Source of the DNA: Theristus sp. LFF4_11
Taxonomy: Eukaryota > Nematoda > Chromadorea > Monhysterida > Xyalidae
Length of the DNA: 64,000 nucleotides
Direction of reading: 5' to 3'
Assembly: GCA_030248135.1 (NCBI GenBank)
Contig: JASANC010003385.1
Span: 62,001 to 126,000 of the forward strand
The position numbers and the translations under genes were made by a program. Under the pieces are notes generated by a model. That model was given only the letters and a program-made list of their open reading frames with translations. It was not told the DNA's origin and did not search any database. Every line of letters begins with the position of its first letter. Position 1 is the stretch's first letter. Below, piece after piece: positions 24,101 through 35,350 of the stretch.

Positions 24101-27100
24101 TTGAAGTCAAATTGACATTTAAAAACGTAAATGAAACGAACATCGAACGCGAACAGATCGCAGGGCGCTGCGTGACCGGGCTGTTTCGTGTTCTCGATGC
24201 GGTCGAGGAAAAATCTGCACAACACAAGAGCATCAAATATTCGTTTTGCACTGAGCCCCCGGCTCACTGATTGGCTGTTCGTGCTCCTCCATCCGAAAAA
24301 CTGACCAATTTGACTACAATCAAAGCCTAAATTATAGACTGTCAGCTGATTGGTTGGTGATCGCGATTCTGTGCAGGCGTTGTTGTGAAGGTGCGCTCTG
24401 TCCCGCACCAAGCAATCAGCTAGTAGCCTATAACTTACGAGTTCGATTAATTGTATCATTTATTTTTTTTGCCGACCTCAAAAACTCCTCGGCGTCCTGC
24501 TGACGAGAGCTCGCAAACTCCGGATAGAACAGTGCAACAAGCTGACGAAACAGCAACGGTCTGATGCCGTTCAACCAGTCCGGCCAAGTGTCGCTGTTCG
24601 GCTTCTGACAGAGAACAACGTTTTATGTCTGATAATGTTCTGTTGGACGTGTATTTCGCAACGAAAACGTTAACGGAAGCAACACTCAGAGCGAAGTTCT
24701 GTACACTGCAGTCAAACTAAACATTACTTATTCAAGTCAAGCAAAAATAGCCGAATTCTAAGCGGGCATACTAGCAAATTGAACTTTCAAAAATCAACAA
24801 AATCGCACGAACGTTCTCGACCATTTCGGCCAAACCATGCAAAAACGAGTGATATTGACTCAACCTTGCTATAATCATCGTTGTGAATGGCGGCTACAAT
24901 GCGATGCGTTTGATAGTTCATAGAAGTCAACGCATCCTGATATTCGGCACGATTCTGCGGCTGTGCGACGAACTGGAAATAGCGCGCGAACTCGGGCACA
25001 TGCGATAGAAGTTGCATGATCTGAGCGGCACAGCATTTGCACATTTTTGTTACGTTTCCTCAACTTGCGCGCACGCTGATTGGTTGAGACTCGTTTTGGC
25101 ACTTAAACCTTCACGGCGATCAAGTATCAATTGTCAAATAAGACGGACGAGTGAACGAAAGGGCATCAAAAAGTCAATAGCTTTTTTCGCGATCAATGAA
25201 TAACTCGGAATGTTGAAGAATCTGGTTTTTTATTGGCCTTCAACGCAAAACTCGGACCGAATTAATATAGCAGGTGTTGCCTAGATTGTGCAAGCCCGTG
25301 TAACCAGCGCCATACAGAGGTTCCAATTTACTCCCAGCCTCCACGATTGCGTTGTAGATGAAACTGAAACATGAACAGTTTGTCACATTCATTGTTGTTT
25401 CTTGTTTGAGACACACGATCAATCAACACGCAAAACTCAATACCCGCCAATAAGCTGGTTGACTGCACTACAATGCAAATGTATGACAGACAACAACGAA
25501 ATATTCCAAAATTGCTGAAAATTCTAAATTTTGCATATTCCAAAAATCTACATTTCGCACTTCGATCGAGACAAAAAATGCCAACTTTTGGTTCCACTCC
25601 ACTTCTAGCTCTTCCATTGTTTTCGTCGTCTTCTCCATTGAAGCCATGTCCAAGCCAAAATGGGCTAGGTGCTGGCGCAGGTTGGGATCGACTACCTGGA
25701 ATCAAATTTTTTTCTGCAAAAAATTTGCATTATTTCTTGTACGGTATGGCCGGTTAAACATGGCAGCTTTTTTCAGGGTGCAAGGAGCGCGCGAATTTTG
25801 AATGAAAGAAAAAAGACGTTCAGAAACTGAATTGTGTGCCAAATTTGACGCGTTTTTTTAAACTAATGGATTATCCGCGCTATTCTGTTCAATCTTTATC
25901 CCTTGATCACATGATTGGGAATTATGTTGGCTTTTTCTTAAAAGACAACTCCTAGTTTGGGGCTGATCCCGCCTTGAGGGACTGCCTCATTTATTTGGCC
26001 ATACTGTAGTTTCTTTGGGTGGGCGCTGGTGCACGCAAAAGTGAGCGATTCAACAATCAACACTATACCTCCTTTGGGATAACAATTGCTCGTTTGTAAA
26101 ACTGACAATAATTGCCCGTGTCCACGGAGTAGCAAAGAGCTTGTCAACGACGTCTAAACTCAATAAAACCAGCACAAAATGATATACCAATGCATCTTCC
26201 ACGTAGCTGTACACATCGGCAGCGTTTGGATCGGCGGTGATTGTGCCCAACTTGACCACCAGACCGTGTTTCGTTCTGGAAAACAGCGAAACTCGCATTT
26301 GGCCACTCTCGACATCAGCTCGCTCTATGCGACAGCAGCATAGCAAACCGAAAGGCAGCGACAACCGACCACTTTGAAAACAAAAAAAAACAACAACAAC
26401 GCACGCATGCACAAGAGAAAATCTTGTTTTACTGCAGCGGTCAGCGGCATGCATGAAGCAGTATCAAGTGACGCATAGCGGCATAGCTGTGTAGCTGCGT
26501 TAAAACATATCAACGTGGTCACTAAATACTGCATCATGAATGCCCCTTTAGCGAACTTCCAAAGCAACACCGACTTATTGTAGTGCTGGAGCGCGTGATT
26601 GTTGCCCGGTTTCATGACGCCGATCGTGATGAACTGCGAGCGCCCGCAGAGCACGCGTCCATCGACGAGATTCAACCAGAGATTCTCGGTCAGCCCGCAG
26701 TCGTTCGCCTCGCATCGCCAACCGGAGCGCGCCACTCGCGGCGGTGTAGCGCACTGAAACGAATGCAGTAATATGGCGCATGATGGCGCACTATTTGGTG
26801 GGGTTGTTGTTGTTGTTGTTCATTGCCGCCATGCGCCATTGCGCGAATCGCAATACGGTTTGCTGCACCATTTTTTTTGATGTAAGCCAGGCCGTATGTG
26901 ACGAGTGGTCATTTTCGACAGCTTCTAGAACGCGACCGGCTGCACCTATGCGCTTGTGACCATGCAGATATTGCAGCCCGTTTTGGTGCAATGTGAACAC
27001 CTGAAAACACAGGCAGGCGAGCAACGCCGAAAGTGCGACTGTGTATCTATGATCTTTTAGTTTGCTCCTGAGACTCAATGCGCGCAAACATCATACGGTA

Positions 27101-29183
27101 AACAGTTTCATGCATGACGCGGGAATGCAAAATTGGCAAAGTGATCCGAGTCCCCTTAACAGGACCGAGTTACTTAGGCGACCTTGAATTGCCACATAAA
27201 GATTGAAGCTAGTTTCATTTCACGTCTGCAAACCTGAAAAAGGACAATATTTATGTGGTGCTGCGTGCTTTATTCGTTTAGTTTATTCGGTGTCGGAATT
27301 CGAACGAGCAGTCGGTGCAAGCAAGCAACCACCAGTACCAGCGGTTTCTTCTATCGAAGGCTTCTCTGACCGCTGCCTCCGTTTGCATTTCTCACCGACC
27401 TGTTCAATGTTTGCGAGTGCAGTGATTTGTTTCTCTTCGCCACCCCATGCTGCCGAATCGGCCTGCAGACGACGCAGATACAACGCATCCTCGGTGTGCA
27501 CAATCTGCAAAACAAACAAACAAACGGCAATACCATCTGGAAACGCTCATTAATGTGCATGTACAGTGGCAGCCAAAAGTGTTGGAACGCTGCGCGTGTG
27601 CGTGTGCGGTGTACTGAGCGCGTGTTGCATCAGTCGTACAAACGCTATTATAAGAATTTATGGGCAGCGTTGGGTTCACGGGACACTTTTCGACCCAACG
27701 TAGCACATAAATTATTATAATAGCGCAATAGACAGCACACACGCGCGCAGCGTTCCAACACTTTTGGCGTGCACCAACGTCCAACCAATTAGCTAATTGT
27801 ATATGATATCGATATGGCAATTGTCGTGCCGCACGTAAAGCAATATACACGACACACAAAATCTGATCGATTGCCATTTGTGTTGCTCTTTTGAACAAGA
27901 CGTTCCTTTTTCAACGTTGGGCGTTGCCAAAAAACAACCTATAAAAAAATTGTGCATACTTTCAAGTATGCACAATTGATGAAAAACAGTGCAACCTGTT
28001 GCGCCTCCGACCGTTGCTGCTCATCACTGATTTGGTCAATCGCTTTCTCCTCCATCGTGTTCAGATGAAACAGTGAATATTGGTCGTCATATTCAACCCG
28101 ATCAATGTCCTGAAAAAGAATAGTTTTGAAAAATTGAATGTTGAAATCACCGAATGATTGCATTCAGATTCACCGACCGACAGCTGTTATACAGAGTGGT
28201 CCAAAAGTATTGGGTACAACATTGAATCGCTCTAACGGTTGGACCGCTTGAGCTGAAGTTTTCGTCACTTACTTAAGAAGCAAAAACTTAGACTTTCACC
28301 AATTTTCTGCCCAAACGAGAGAATATTACCCCTGTGCGGAAGCGAAGTTAGAAAAAAAACGAATTTTTGCATGATTATTGCTTTTACTAAGTTGGCCACC
28401 TCATACAAGCACAAATTCCATTCCACCCAGAATCAACAGAGAATAAGCTCCAACCAACCGCTGCCGCAAATCCGCCCTCCACGCCGATGGCCATTTTTTT
28501 CGGCTGTGACTGTCCCGATCCTGCATCGGTTGGCTGGAAATGGCACAAGAAACGTTTGAAAAGAAATAACAGTCAAAATAAAGTAGATAATTGGCAATTA
28601 TTTATGTGATCTGTGATTATATAACCATGCCTTAGTATTGTCCAAGGGGAGTTAGGAGTTAGAGAGCTTTCGTACCGTCTAAAACCCTTTCTATAATAAA
28701 AAGGCGGATTTTATAAAACCAATTTTCTTTTTGCGCACCGTGGTGGTTGCGGCGACGGGTCGACGTTTGCGGCAATGCTTGACAAACGCAGTCTCTCCGG
28801 TGGCCTCGTGAAACGACCACACGTGCACCGGACAAAACGCCAGCTTGCACGACAATGATGTCAAAATGCCACCTGCAAAACAGCAGCACAAGGCAGTGGC
28901 TGATACTGAACGATGACCGGAAATCGTCCCATTTTGGTATTTTGTGATGAACAATTCCAGATTATGGCAAACTACGTCATCGCAAACTTCATGTTTTTCA
29001 GACGAATTCTCCAAGTGCATTCCGTAAGCAAGCATACGCATACGTAAAACGCCAACCTAAAAACAAAACAAAACACACACTGACGACTGACCAAACTGAC
29101 AAAACTAAACTACACAACAAACCGTCCATTTCTGCGGTGCGAAAACAGCTTGTGCATTCGGTCTTGTACACGGGAAACGCCAT
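21177..29183 (-). CDS. USP5: Ubiquitin carboxyl-terminal hydrolase 5/13 (isopeptidase T)
   Basis: Twenty-two exons give an open frame of 748 codons: 29183-29123, 28872-28739, 28533-28459, 28109-27996, 27504-27400, 26753-26575, 26275-26188, 25695-25586, 25363-25258, 25020-24865, 24604-24477, 24214-24142, 23730-23707, 23679-23551, 23444-23378, 23248-23160, 23089-22996, 22582-22409, 22126-22067, 21942-21892, 21789-21659, 21275-21177. This cysteine protease disassembles free polyubiquitin chains. Domain order is a variant Zn-finger UBP, the ZnF-UBP ([24 protein letters not shown]), the Cys box ([10 protein letters not shown]), [10 protein letters not shown], one UBA ([19 protein letters not shown]), and the His box (GHYVCH) before the terminal GYLYLYRR. 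Vertebrate members have two UBAs; I see one. Exon 13 is only 24 nt. Intron 7 carries a MITE and intron 4 another. Confidence 0.93.
24326..24449. mobile_element. MITE family 6 (GAACTC/CACGTGATGCA type), diverged copy
   Basis: Imperfect inverted repeat in USP5 intron 11. GCTGATTGGTTGGTGATC faces the complementary CCAAGCAATCAGCTAGTAGC, with the family centre TCTGTGCAGGCGTTGTTGTG and an outer GAGTTCGA. Better copies are at 47397 and 52558. Confidence 0.6.
25740..26008 (+). mobile_element. MITE family 1, copy c (best-preserved ends)
   Basis: TACGGTATGGCCGG at the left pairs with GGCCATACTGTA at the right. Flanking TA at each end fits a TA target duplication. It lies in USP5 intron 7, between exons 7 and 8. 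Confidence 0.88.
26803..26822. repeat. (TTG)n microsatellite
   Basis: A short GTTGTTGTTG run in USP5 intron 5. Confidence 0.7.
27562..27774. mobile_element. MITE family 2 (CAGTGGCRGYCAAAAGTG), copy a
   Basis: A near-palindrome of about 213 bp. TACAGTGGCAGCCAAAAGTG followed by TTGGAACGCTGCGCG pairs with CGCGCAGCGTTCCAACACTTTTGG; around the middle ATTATAAGAATTTATG pairs with CATAAATTATTATAAT. The terminal sequence resembles Tc1-type inverted repeats. It lies in USP5 intron 4. Copy b is at 55023. Confidence 0.88.
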
Positions 29184-29406
29184 TTTTATTGCTTTGTTCT
29201 TCCAACTTCAAAGAAAAAAAGTGAAAACTAAAAACCCCGATTTATTTTAATTTATTTCAAATTAAATAAAACAAAATTAATTTTTTAAAAGTTAATTTAA
29301 AAAAATTTCCCAGAACGCCGAAAAAAATTTGATGGTCGACAGAAATAGGTGCATTCGAATTCGGACCACGCTGACTAGATTTGAGGGAAATTGAGAGACA
29401 AAACCA

Positions 29407-29888
29407 TAGTTGTTCTAGGGGGGGGGGGCCTGGGGGGAGCCGGCCCCCCCAAAAAATTTTCGAATCTATCTCTATCAAACAGGTTTTTTCGGCTCAGCTA
29501 TTATCTATCTAAAAAAAAATTTCAGCCAGCTATCTATCTGAAAATTTTTGTCTTCGAAGACATAAAATGAGTCAATTTTTGACCAAAATAGACCATTTTT
29601 GCTCGTAATTCTTGAAAATTTCGCTAATTTTAGGTAAAATACGCGTTTATACTTGATTTTTAGTGTATTTTCAGCATTATTTTGCTGTTTTTATAGCTTT
29701 TTAGCGTTTTAGCTATCTATCTATTAAATTTCAAAATTTTGACCGGCCCCCCCCCCCCTAAAGTCACATGGCCCCCCCCCCCGCGGCCCCCCCCCCAAAA
29801 TATTCCAGCTATCTATCTATCTAGAAAATTTGCTCCAGCTATCTATATCGGCCCCCCCCCCCCCAACCCCTTGGCTCTGGAACAACTA
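29407..29888. mobile_element. Element A (TAGTTGTTC inverted ends), copy 1
   Basis: It starts TAGTTGTTCTAG plus a G run and ends CTCTGGAACAACTA. The interior has (ATCT)n runs, GTCTTCGAAGACATAAAATG and long C runs. Copy 2 at 32625 carries a nested insertion; copy 3 at about 37097 lacks its left end. Confidence 0.75.
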
Positions 29889-29969
29889 TGGACAAAACAC
29901 GAGGCACGATGTCGTCGGTGGAAAAATGGGATCGCCGAAGCCAAATCTGAAATTTTCACCCTCCTCCTA

Positions 29970-30850
29970 CAATACCGTGGGCCCAAAACAATTTTCGAAG
30001 GGGGGGGGGGTATGGACGGTGCCGTGGGGGGCGGGGGGGTGCCGATCAAAAAGTGAGGGGGGGTCCAACCTATGGTAACGTGGGACCCCCCCCCATGGGG
30101 GTCCCATGGGGGGGGGGTGCATTTTTTCAAAATTTTCTGTGGGGGGCAGTACCGTGGGCCCAAAACAATTTTCGAAGGGGGGGGGTATGGTGCCGTGGGG
30201 GGGGGGGTGCCGACCAAAAAGTGAGGGGGGGTCCAACCTATGGTAACGTGGGACCCCCCCCCCCATGGGGGTCCCATAGGGGGGGTGCGTTTTTTCAAAA
30301 TTTTCTGTGGGGGGGGGTCCACCCCCCCACCCCCCCCATGATAATTTTTCGCTTAAATTTTGAAGGAAAAACGCTAAATTTTGCTGCAAAATCGTTGAAA
30401 TTACAATGAAGATGGTCAAGTTATCATATATTCAGCTTATATTATGGACTTTATGGACAAAAAATCATGATTTTCGAAAAAAAATTTAGTGTGTACGGAA
30501 AATTGTGGGGGGGGGGGGGGGCCTCTCCGCCTGACAAATTTTCTGGGGGGGGGTGGGGGGGGGGTGTCGGCGAAATTTTCGAGGGGGGGTCCGATGGGGG
30601 GGGGGGGTCCCCGTTTTTTGGGGGGGTGGCACGGTGCCCCCCCCCCACCCGTAGCGAACGTGCGGGGGGGGGGTCCACCCCCCCTCAGCCGAAAATCCTG
30701 CCCGTGCACGGGCAGATACCCGTGTACCCCCCTCCCCCCCTTTACCTCGACACGGGTACTAGACTCCCCTCCACCCCCCTCCGCGAGAAAACACGGGATC
30801 GCACCCCCCCCCCCCCCTCACGGTGGTCAATCTCATCTCAATTTTTTCCA
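29970..30850. repeat. Poly-G/poly-C repeat region, block 1
   Basis: Two tandem copies of a unit containing CCGTGGGCCCAAAACAATTT, then G8-G10 runs and a GGGACC...GGTCCC hairpin around CCATGGG. A common AT-rich spacer follows (CGCTTAAATTTTGAAGGAAA, then ATCATATATTCAGCTTATAT) and then more G/C runs up to 15 bases. Homologous blocks start near 31795, 34150 and 34795. The proline- and glycine-rich frames here are by-products of the base composition. Confidence 0.85.
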
Positions 30851-31027
30851 AAAATACCGTAATTTTTGCATTTTTCTTGACGTTTGTGTCTGTCCCTGCA
30901 TAGATTTTGTTGTTTCCGTAAAACTACAAAGCTAAACCGGAGCTGGAGCTGATCCCTGATCCCAATGTTTCACCCCTTCAACAAAGCTGTCAATCAAGGC
31001 ACTTTCACTTTGTTAAAAAGGCTTCAC

Positions 31028-31146
31028 TTAGGATTAGGATTAGGTTTAGGATTAGGAACCTACAACGACTTCATTAGGATTAGGATTGGGCTTAGGATTA
31101 GGAACCTACAACGACTTCATTAGGATTGGGATTGGGCTTAGGATTA
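31028..31146. repeat. TTAGGA-type degenerate tandem repeat
   Basis: About ten ATTAGG/ATTGGG units are interspersed with GAACCTACAACGACTTCATT. The 3' part continues after the element B insertion (31608-31627). Confidence 0.7.
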
Positions 31147-31605
31147 CCGTATTACCCCCATTAAACCCCCCCCCACCATTAATCCCCCCCCACCAATAAA
31201 CCCCCACCCCCCCGACCAGTTTCCAAATAATCCCCCCCCCACAAATAATCCCCCATGGGGGTTAATTGGAAACCTGTTTGAAACACATACCCAGCGAATT
31301 CAGTGGCTGAATGCAGTGACATTGGTGAAATTGTGCTACCAAAGGCCCCAAATGGATGAGTTAATGGTAATTTCATTACAAAAGGCTGTTACAAAAGGAA
31401 ATCTCTGTGAAAAGTAGAAGTTTCCGCAACTTTCTTGCCTGCCATGCAAGGTATTTTTGCCATTTTTCAACAAAACCCCACCCCTAGAAATTTTTGTATA
31501 ATAAACCCCCCCCCCCACCAATAATCCCCCCCCACCAATAAACCCCCACCCCTAAAAGTCGCTGACGTATTAATCCCCCATGGGGGTTTATTGGGGGTAA
31601 TACGG
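31147..31605. mobile_element. Element B (CCGTATTACC ends), copy 1, with TA duplication
   Basis: A 459-bp element with CCGTATTACCCCC at the left and GGGGGTAATACGG at the right, flanked by TA on both sides. The same flank without the insert (GATTAGGAACCTACAACG) occurs upstream near 31040 and 31095, so the empty site is visible. The interior has runs such as AATAAACCCCCACCCC. Confidence 0.92.
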
Positions 31606-31794
31606 TAGGAACCTACAACGACTTCATTGAAACCGAACTAAACAACAAAACAGACTGTAAACTTGGCTTTGGTTTAGTAATGTAGGCAAAGCTGTTGTTT
31701 CTGACCAAACAAGCAGCTTGTTTGCAAAAAATACTTTGTATTTTACAAGAATTTCTGTGTTTTTCTAAGGCAAAAATTTGGTATTACCCGTGCG

Positions 31795-32624
31795 ATCCCG
31801 TGCACCCCCCCTCACGAAATTTTTCTGCCAGTGCACCCCCCCCCTCAGGAAAATTTGCTGCCCGTGCACCCCCCCCCCAGTACCGTGGGCCCAAAACAAT
31901 TTTCGAAGGGGGGGTATGGTGCCGTGGGGGGGGGTGCCGACCAAAAAGTGAGGGGGGGGGTCCAACCAATTATAACGTGGGACCCCCCCATGGGGGTCCC
32001 ATGGGGGGGGGGGGGCGTTTTTTCAAAATTTTCTGTGGAGGGGTCCACCCCCCCCCCCCCACCCCCCCATGATAATTTTTCGCTTAAATTTTGAAGGAAA
32101 AACGCTAAATTTTGCTGCAAAATCGTTGAAATTACAATGAAGATGGTCAAGTTATCATATATTCAGCTTATATTATGGACTTTATAGACAAAAAAACATG
32201 ATTTTCGAAAAAAATTTTAGGGTGCACGGAAACTTTTGGGGGGGGGGTCTCCGCCAGACAAAATTTCATGGGGGGTGTGGGGGGGGGTGTCGGCCAAATT
32301 TTCGAGGGGGGGGGGTCCGATGGGGGGGGGTGCCCGGTTTTAGGGGGGGTGGCACGGTGCCCCCCACCCCCCCCCACCCGACGGTCTCTGGTGCTCTGGG
32401 GGGGGGGGGTGTACCCCCCCCCCCCCCCCCTCGCCCACGGTACTGCCCCCCCTCACCGAGAAGGCACCTGCTGACCCCCCCCTCTAAAATTTGGCAAACA
32501 CCCCCCTCACCCGAGGTCCCGCTTTCGCTACTGCCCCCCACCCGACGGTCTCTGGTGCTCTGGGGGGGGTGTACCCCCCCCCCTCGCCCACGGTACTGGT
32601 GGGGGGGTCCACCCCCCACCAGCA
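31795..32624. repeat. Poly-G/poly-C repeat region, block 2
   Basis: Same unit as block 1, followed by two copies of ACGGTCTCTGGTGCTCTGGG plus G/C runs ending near GCCCACGGTACTG (about 32380 and 32537). Confidence 0.85.
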
Positions 32625-33332
32625 TAGTTGTTCTAGGGGGGGGGGGGCCGGGGGGGGGCCGCCCCCCCCCCCAAAAAATTTTCGAATCTATCTCTATCAG
32701 ACAGGTTTTTTCGGCTCAGCTATTTTCTATCTAAAAAAATTTCTTAGCCAGCTACCGTATTACCTCTAATAAACCCCCATGGGGGTTTATTTCTTCAGCG
32801 ACTTCTGGGGGTGGGGGTTTATTTTGGGGGGGGGGTTTATTTTGGGGGTGTTTATTTGGAAACTATTTTTAGGGATGGGCAAAATGGCAAAAATACCTTC
32901 CATGGCAGGAAGGAAGTCGCAGAAACTTCTACTCTACATAGAAATTTCCTTTTACAACAGCCTTTTGTAATGAAATTACTATTAACTCATCCATTTGGGG
33001 CCTTTGGTAGCACAATTTCATCATTTTCACTGCAACCAGCCACTGAATTCACTGTTTATGTGTATGTTTTTCTGGGTATGTGTTTCAAACAGGTTTCCAA
33101 TAATCCCCCATGGGGGATTATTTTTGGGGGGGGGATTATTTGGAAACTTGTCGAGGGGGTGGGGGTTTATTTTTGGGGGGGGGGTTTAATTTTGGGGGGG
33201 GGTTTAATAGAGGTAATACGGTATCTATCTGAAAATTTTTGTCTTCGAAGACATAAAATGAGTTAATTTTTGACCAAAATTTGCTCCAGCTATCTATATC
33301 GGCCCCCCCAACCCCTCGGCTCTGGAACAACT
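32625..33332. mobile_element. Element A, copy 2, interrupted by element B
   Basis: The left end TAGTTGTTCTAG (32625) and right end CTCTGGAACAACT (33332) enclose an element A body that breaks at 32754, is interrupted by element B, and resumes at 33222. Confidence 0.8.
32755..33221. mobile_element. Element B, copy 2, inserted in element A with TA duplication
   Basis: 467 bp, CCGTATTACC to GGTAATACGG. The left flank GCCAGCTA and right flank TATCTATCTG together rebuild GCCAGCTATCTATCTG, the uninterrupted sequence of element A copy 1 near 29525. It is in opposite orientation to copy 1 of element B. Confidence 0.94.
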
Positions 33333-34132
33333 GGCTGTAGGTCGATCCGGTACCGGTCGATCCGGTACGGTCGATCCGGTACCGGTCGATCCGGTACCGG
33401 TCGATCCGGTACCTGGCAATTTTCTAGGGCGGTCGATCCGGTACCGGTCGATCCGGTACTCGGTCGATCCGGTACCAATTGAAATTTTCAGCTGTTTTAC
33501 GGGTTTTTAGCGTTCAATTCGTTGTGTTTTCGATTTTTCTTTGGTTTCGGTGATTGCGATACATTTATGCAGCACGGAAAGACATGAAACCGAACACGAT
33601 TGTTGATGATACGATGAGACGACGACGACTTGCGACACTTTGTTGGTTTTGGTAATCGTAATCTGATTCTGAAAAAAGCAAAACAAGTGTACCATATGTT
33701 TTTTTATTTTCTGAACTATTTTCCAGAAGAATAAAGCTCCAAGACGGTGAAAATTTGCAAAATTACCAGCTCAGCAAGAAAAGGAGAACAAAATAAAAAT
33801 ATGAAGACTGATTCGGTTCTCTTTTGGAGTTGAGGAAAAATGTCTGTTGTTTTTATTTTCATATTTCCCGCGAAAAAACCTGCGGTAAAATGTTTCAGAC
33901 ATCAGATAAAATGAGAGAAACGAAGAAAAATGGAAAACAAATCAGAAACAAATTGAATTGAATGCTAAAACAGCTGAAAATTTCAATTGGTACCGGATCG
34001 ACCGAGTACCGGATCGACCGGTACCGGATCGACCGCCCTAGAAAATTGCCAGGTACCGGATCGACCGGTACCGGATCGACCGGTACCGGATCGACCGTAT
34101 CGGGTCGACCGGTACCGGATCGACCGCATGCC
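33333..34132. mobile_element. Element C: 800-bp Mutator-like element with long inverted repeats built of 15-bp units
   Basis: Both arms consist of repeated GGTCGATCCGGTACC units (about eight to nine per arm) plus matching GGCAATTTTCTAGGGC and TTGAAATTTTCAGCTGTTTT segments in inverted orientation. The outer ends are GGCTGTAGGTCGATCC and, on the other strand, GGCATGCGGTCGATCC. The exact 9-bp repeat GGAACAACT flanks it at 33324-33332 and 34133-34141. The AT-rich interior (33520-33960) has no convincing gene. A 9-bp duplication with long inverted repeats is typical of Mutator-like elements. Confidence 0.85.
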
Positions 34133-34149
34133 GGAACAACTATGCCCAC

Positions 34150-35330
34150 CAGTACCGTGGGCCCAAAACAATTTTCGAAGGGGGGGTATGGTGCCGTGGG
34201 GGGGGGGGTGCCGACCAAAAAGTGAGGGGGGGGTCCAACCTATGGTAACCAGTACCGAAGGCGAAAGCAAATTTTCGAGGGCGGGGTGTCGTCACGTGGG
34301 GGGGGTGCCGAAACAGTACAGTCATGGTACAGTGACACCCCCCCCAGGCGTGGGCCATGGGGGGGGTGCACTATTGTAGAAAAATTTCTGGGGGGTGCAC
34401 CCCCCCACCCCACCCATGAGATTTTTTCGCTTAAATTTTGAAGGAAAAACGCTAAATTTTGCTGCAAAATCTTTGAAATTACAATGAAGAATGTCAAGTT
34501 ATCATATATTTAGCTTATATTATGGACTTTAAAGACAAAAAATCATGATTTTTGAGCAAAAATTCATGATTTTTGGGTGGTCCGAGAAAATTTTTGGGGG
34601 GTGTCACTGTTACTTAGGTCCAGGTAGGGGGGGGGGTGGCTGGGGTGTCTGGCAAATTTCGAGGGGGGGTGTGGATGGTCCAGTGTCAGGTTTTGGGGGG
34701 TGGGTGTCGCGTGCCCCCCCCCCCCACCCCCCCACGCGGAGGTCTCGGGTGCTCTGGGGGGGGTCCCCACCCCACCCTCGTCTTCGGTACTGATGGTAAC
34801 GTGGGACCCCCCCCATGGGGGTGCCATGGGGGGGGTGCATTTTTTCAAAATTTTCTGTGGGGGGGGGGGTCCACCCCCCACCCCCCATAATAATTTTTCG
34901 CTCAAATTTTGAAGGAAAAACGCTAAATTTTGCTGCAAAATCGTTGAAATTACAATGAAGATGGTCAAGTTATCATATATTCAGCTTATTTTATGGACTT
35001 TATAGACAAAAAATCATGATTTTCAAAAAAATTTTTAGGGTGTACGGAAAATTTTGGGGGGGTCTCCGCCAGACAAAATTTCATGGGTGGTGTGGGGGGG
35101 GGTGTCGGCCAAATTTTCGAGGGGGGGGGGTCCGATGGGGGGTGCCCGGTTTTAGGGGGGTGGCACGGTGCCTCCCCCCCCCCCCCCCCACCCGACGGTC
35201 TCTGGTGCTCTGGGGGGGTGTGCCCCCCCCCACCCCCCCCCTTGCCCACGGTACTGTCCTCCTATATGAGTGGGGGTCATATGGTAAGTCGGTTGGTTCT
35301 CAGACGAGACCGTGATATTCGGACTCCCTG
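34150..35330. repeat. Poly-G/poly-C repeat region, blocks 3 and 4
   Basis: Two further diverged units of the family seen at 29970, both with the CGCTTAAATTTTGAAGGAAA or CGCTCAAATTTTGAAGG spacer and the trailing ATTATGGACTTTA segment. Block 4 ends with GACGGTCTCTGGTGCTCTGG, as block 2 does. Confidence 0.85.
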
Positions 35331-35350
35331 AAAAATTTTGAACAACTTTG

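Noticed and set aside
31028..31146. Interstitial telomere
   Set aside because: Units vary (TTAGGA, TTGGGC, TTTAGG) and alternate with a non-telomeric spacer; a generic degenerate tandem repeat fits better.
29739..32625. Proline- and glycine-rich frames in both strands
   Set aside because: They follow from poly-C/poly-G runs in a dispersed repeat and shift frame between copies.
33270..34225. Repeat peptides of the GTGSTGTGS type
   Set aside because: They are translations of the 15-bp GGTCGATCCGGTACC array in the ends of element C, equally open on both strands.
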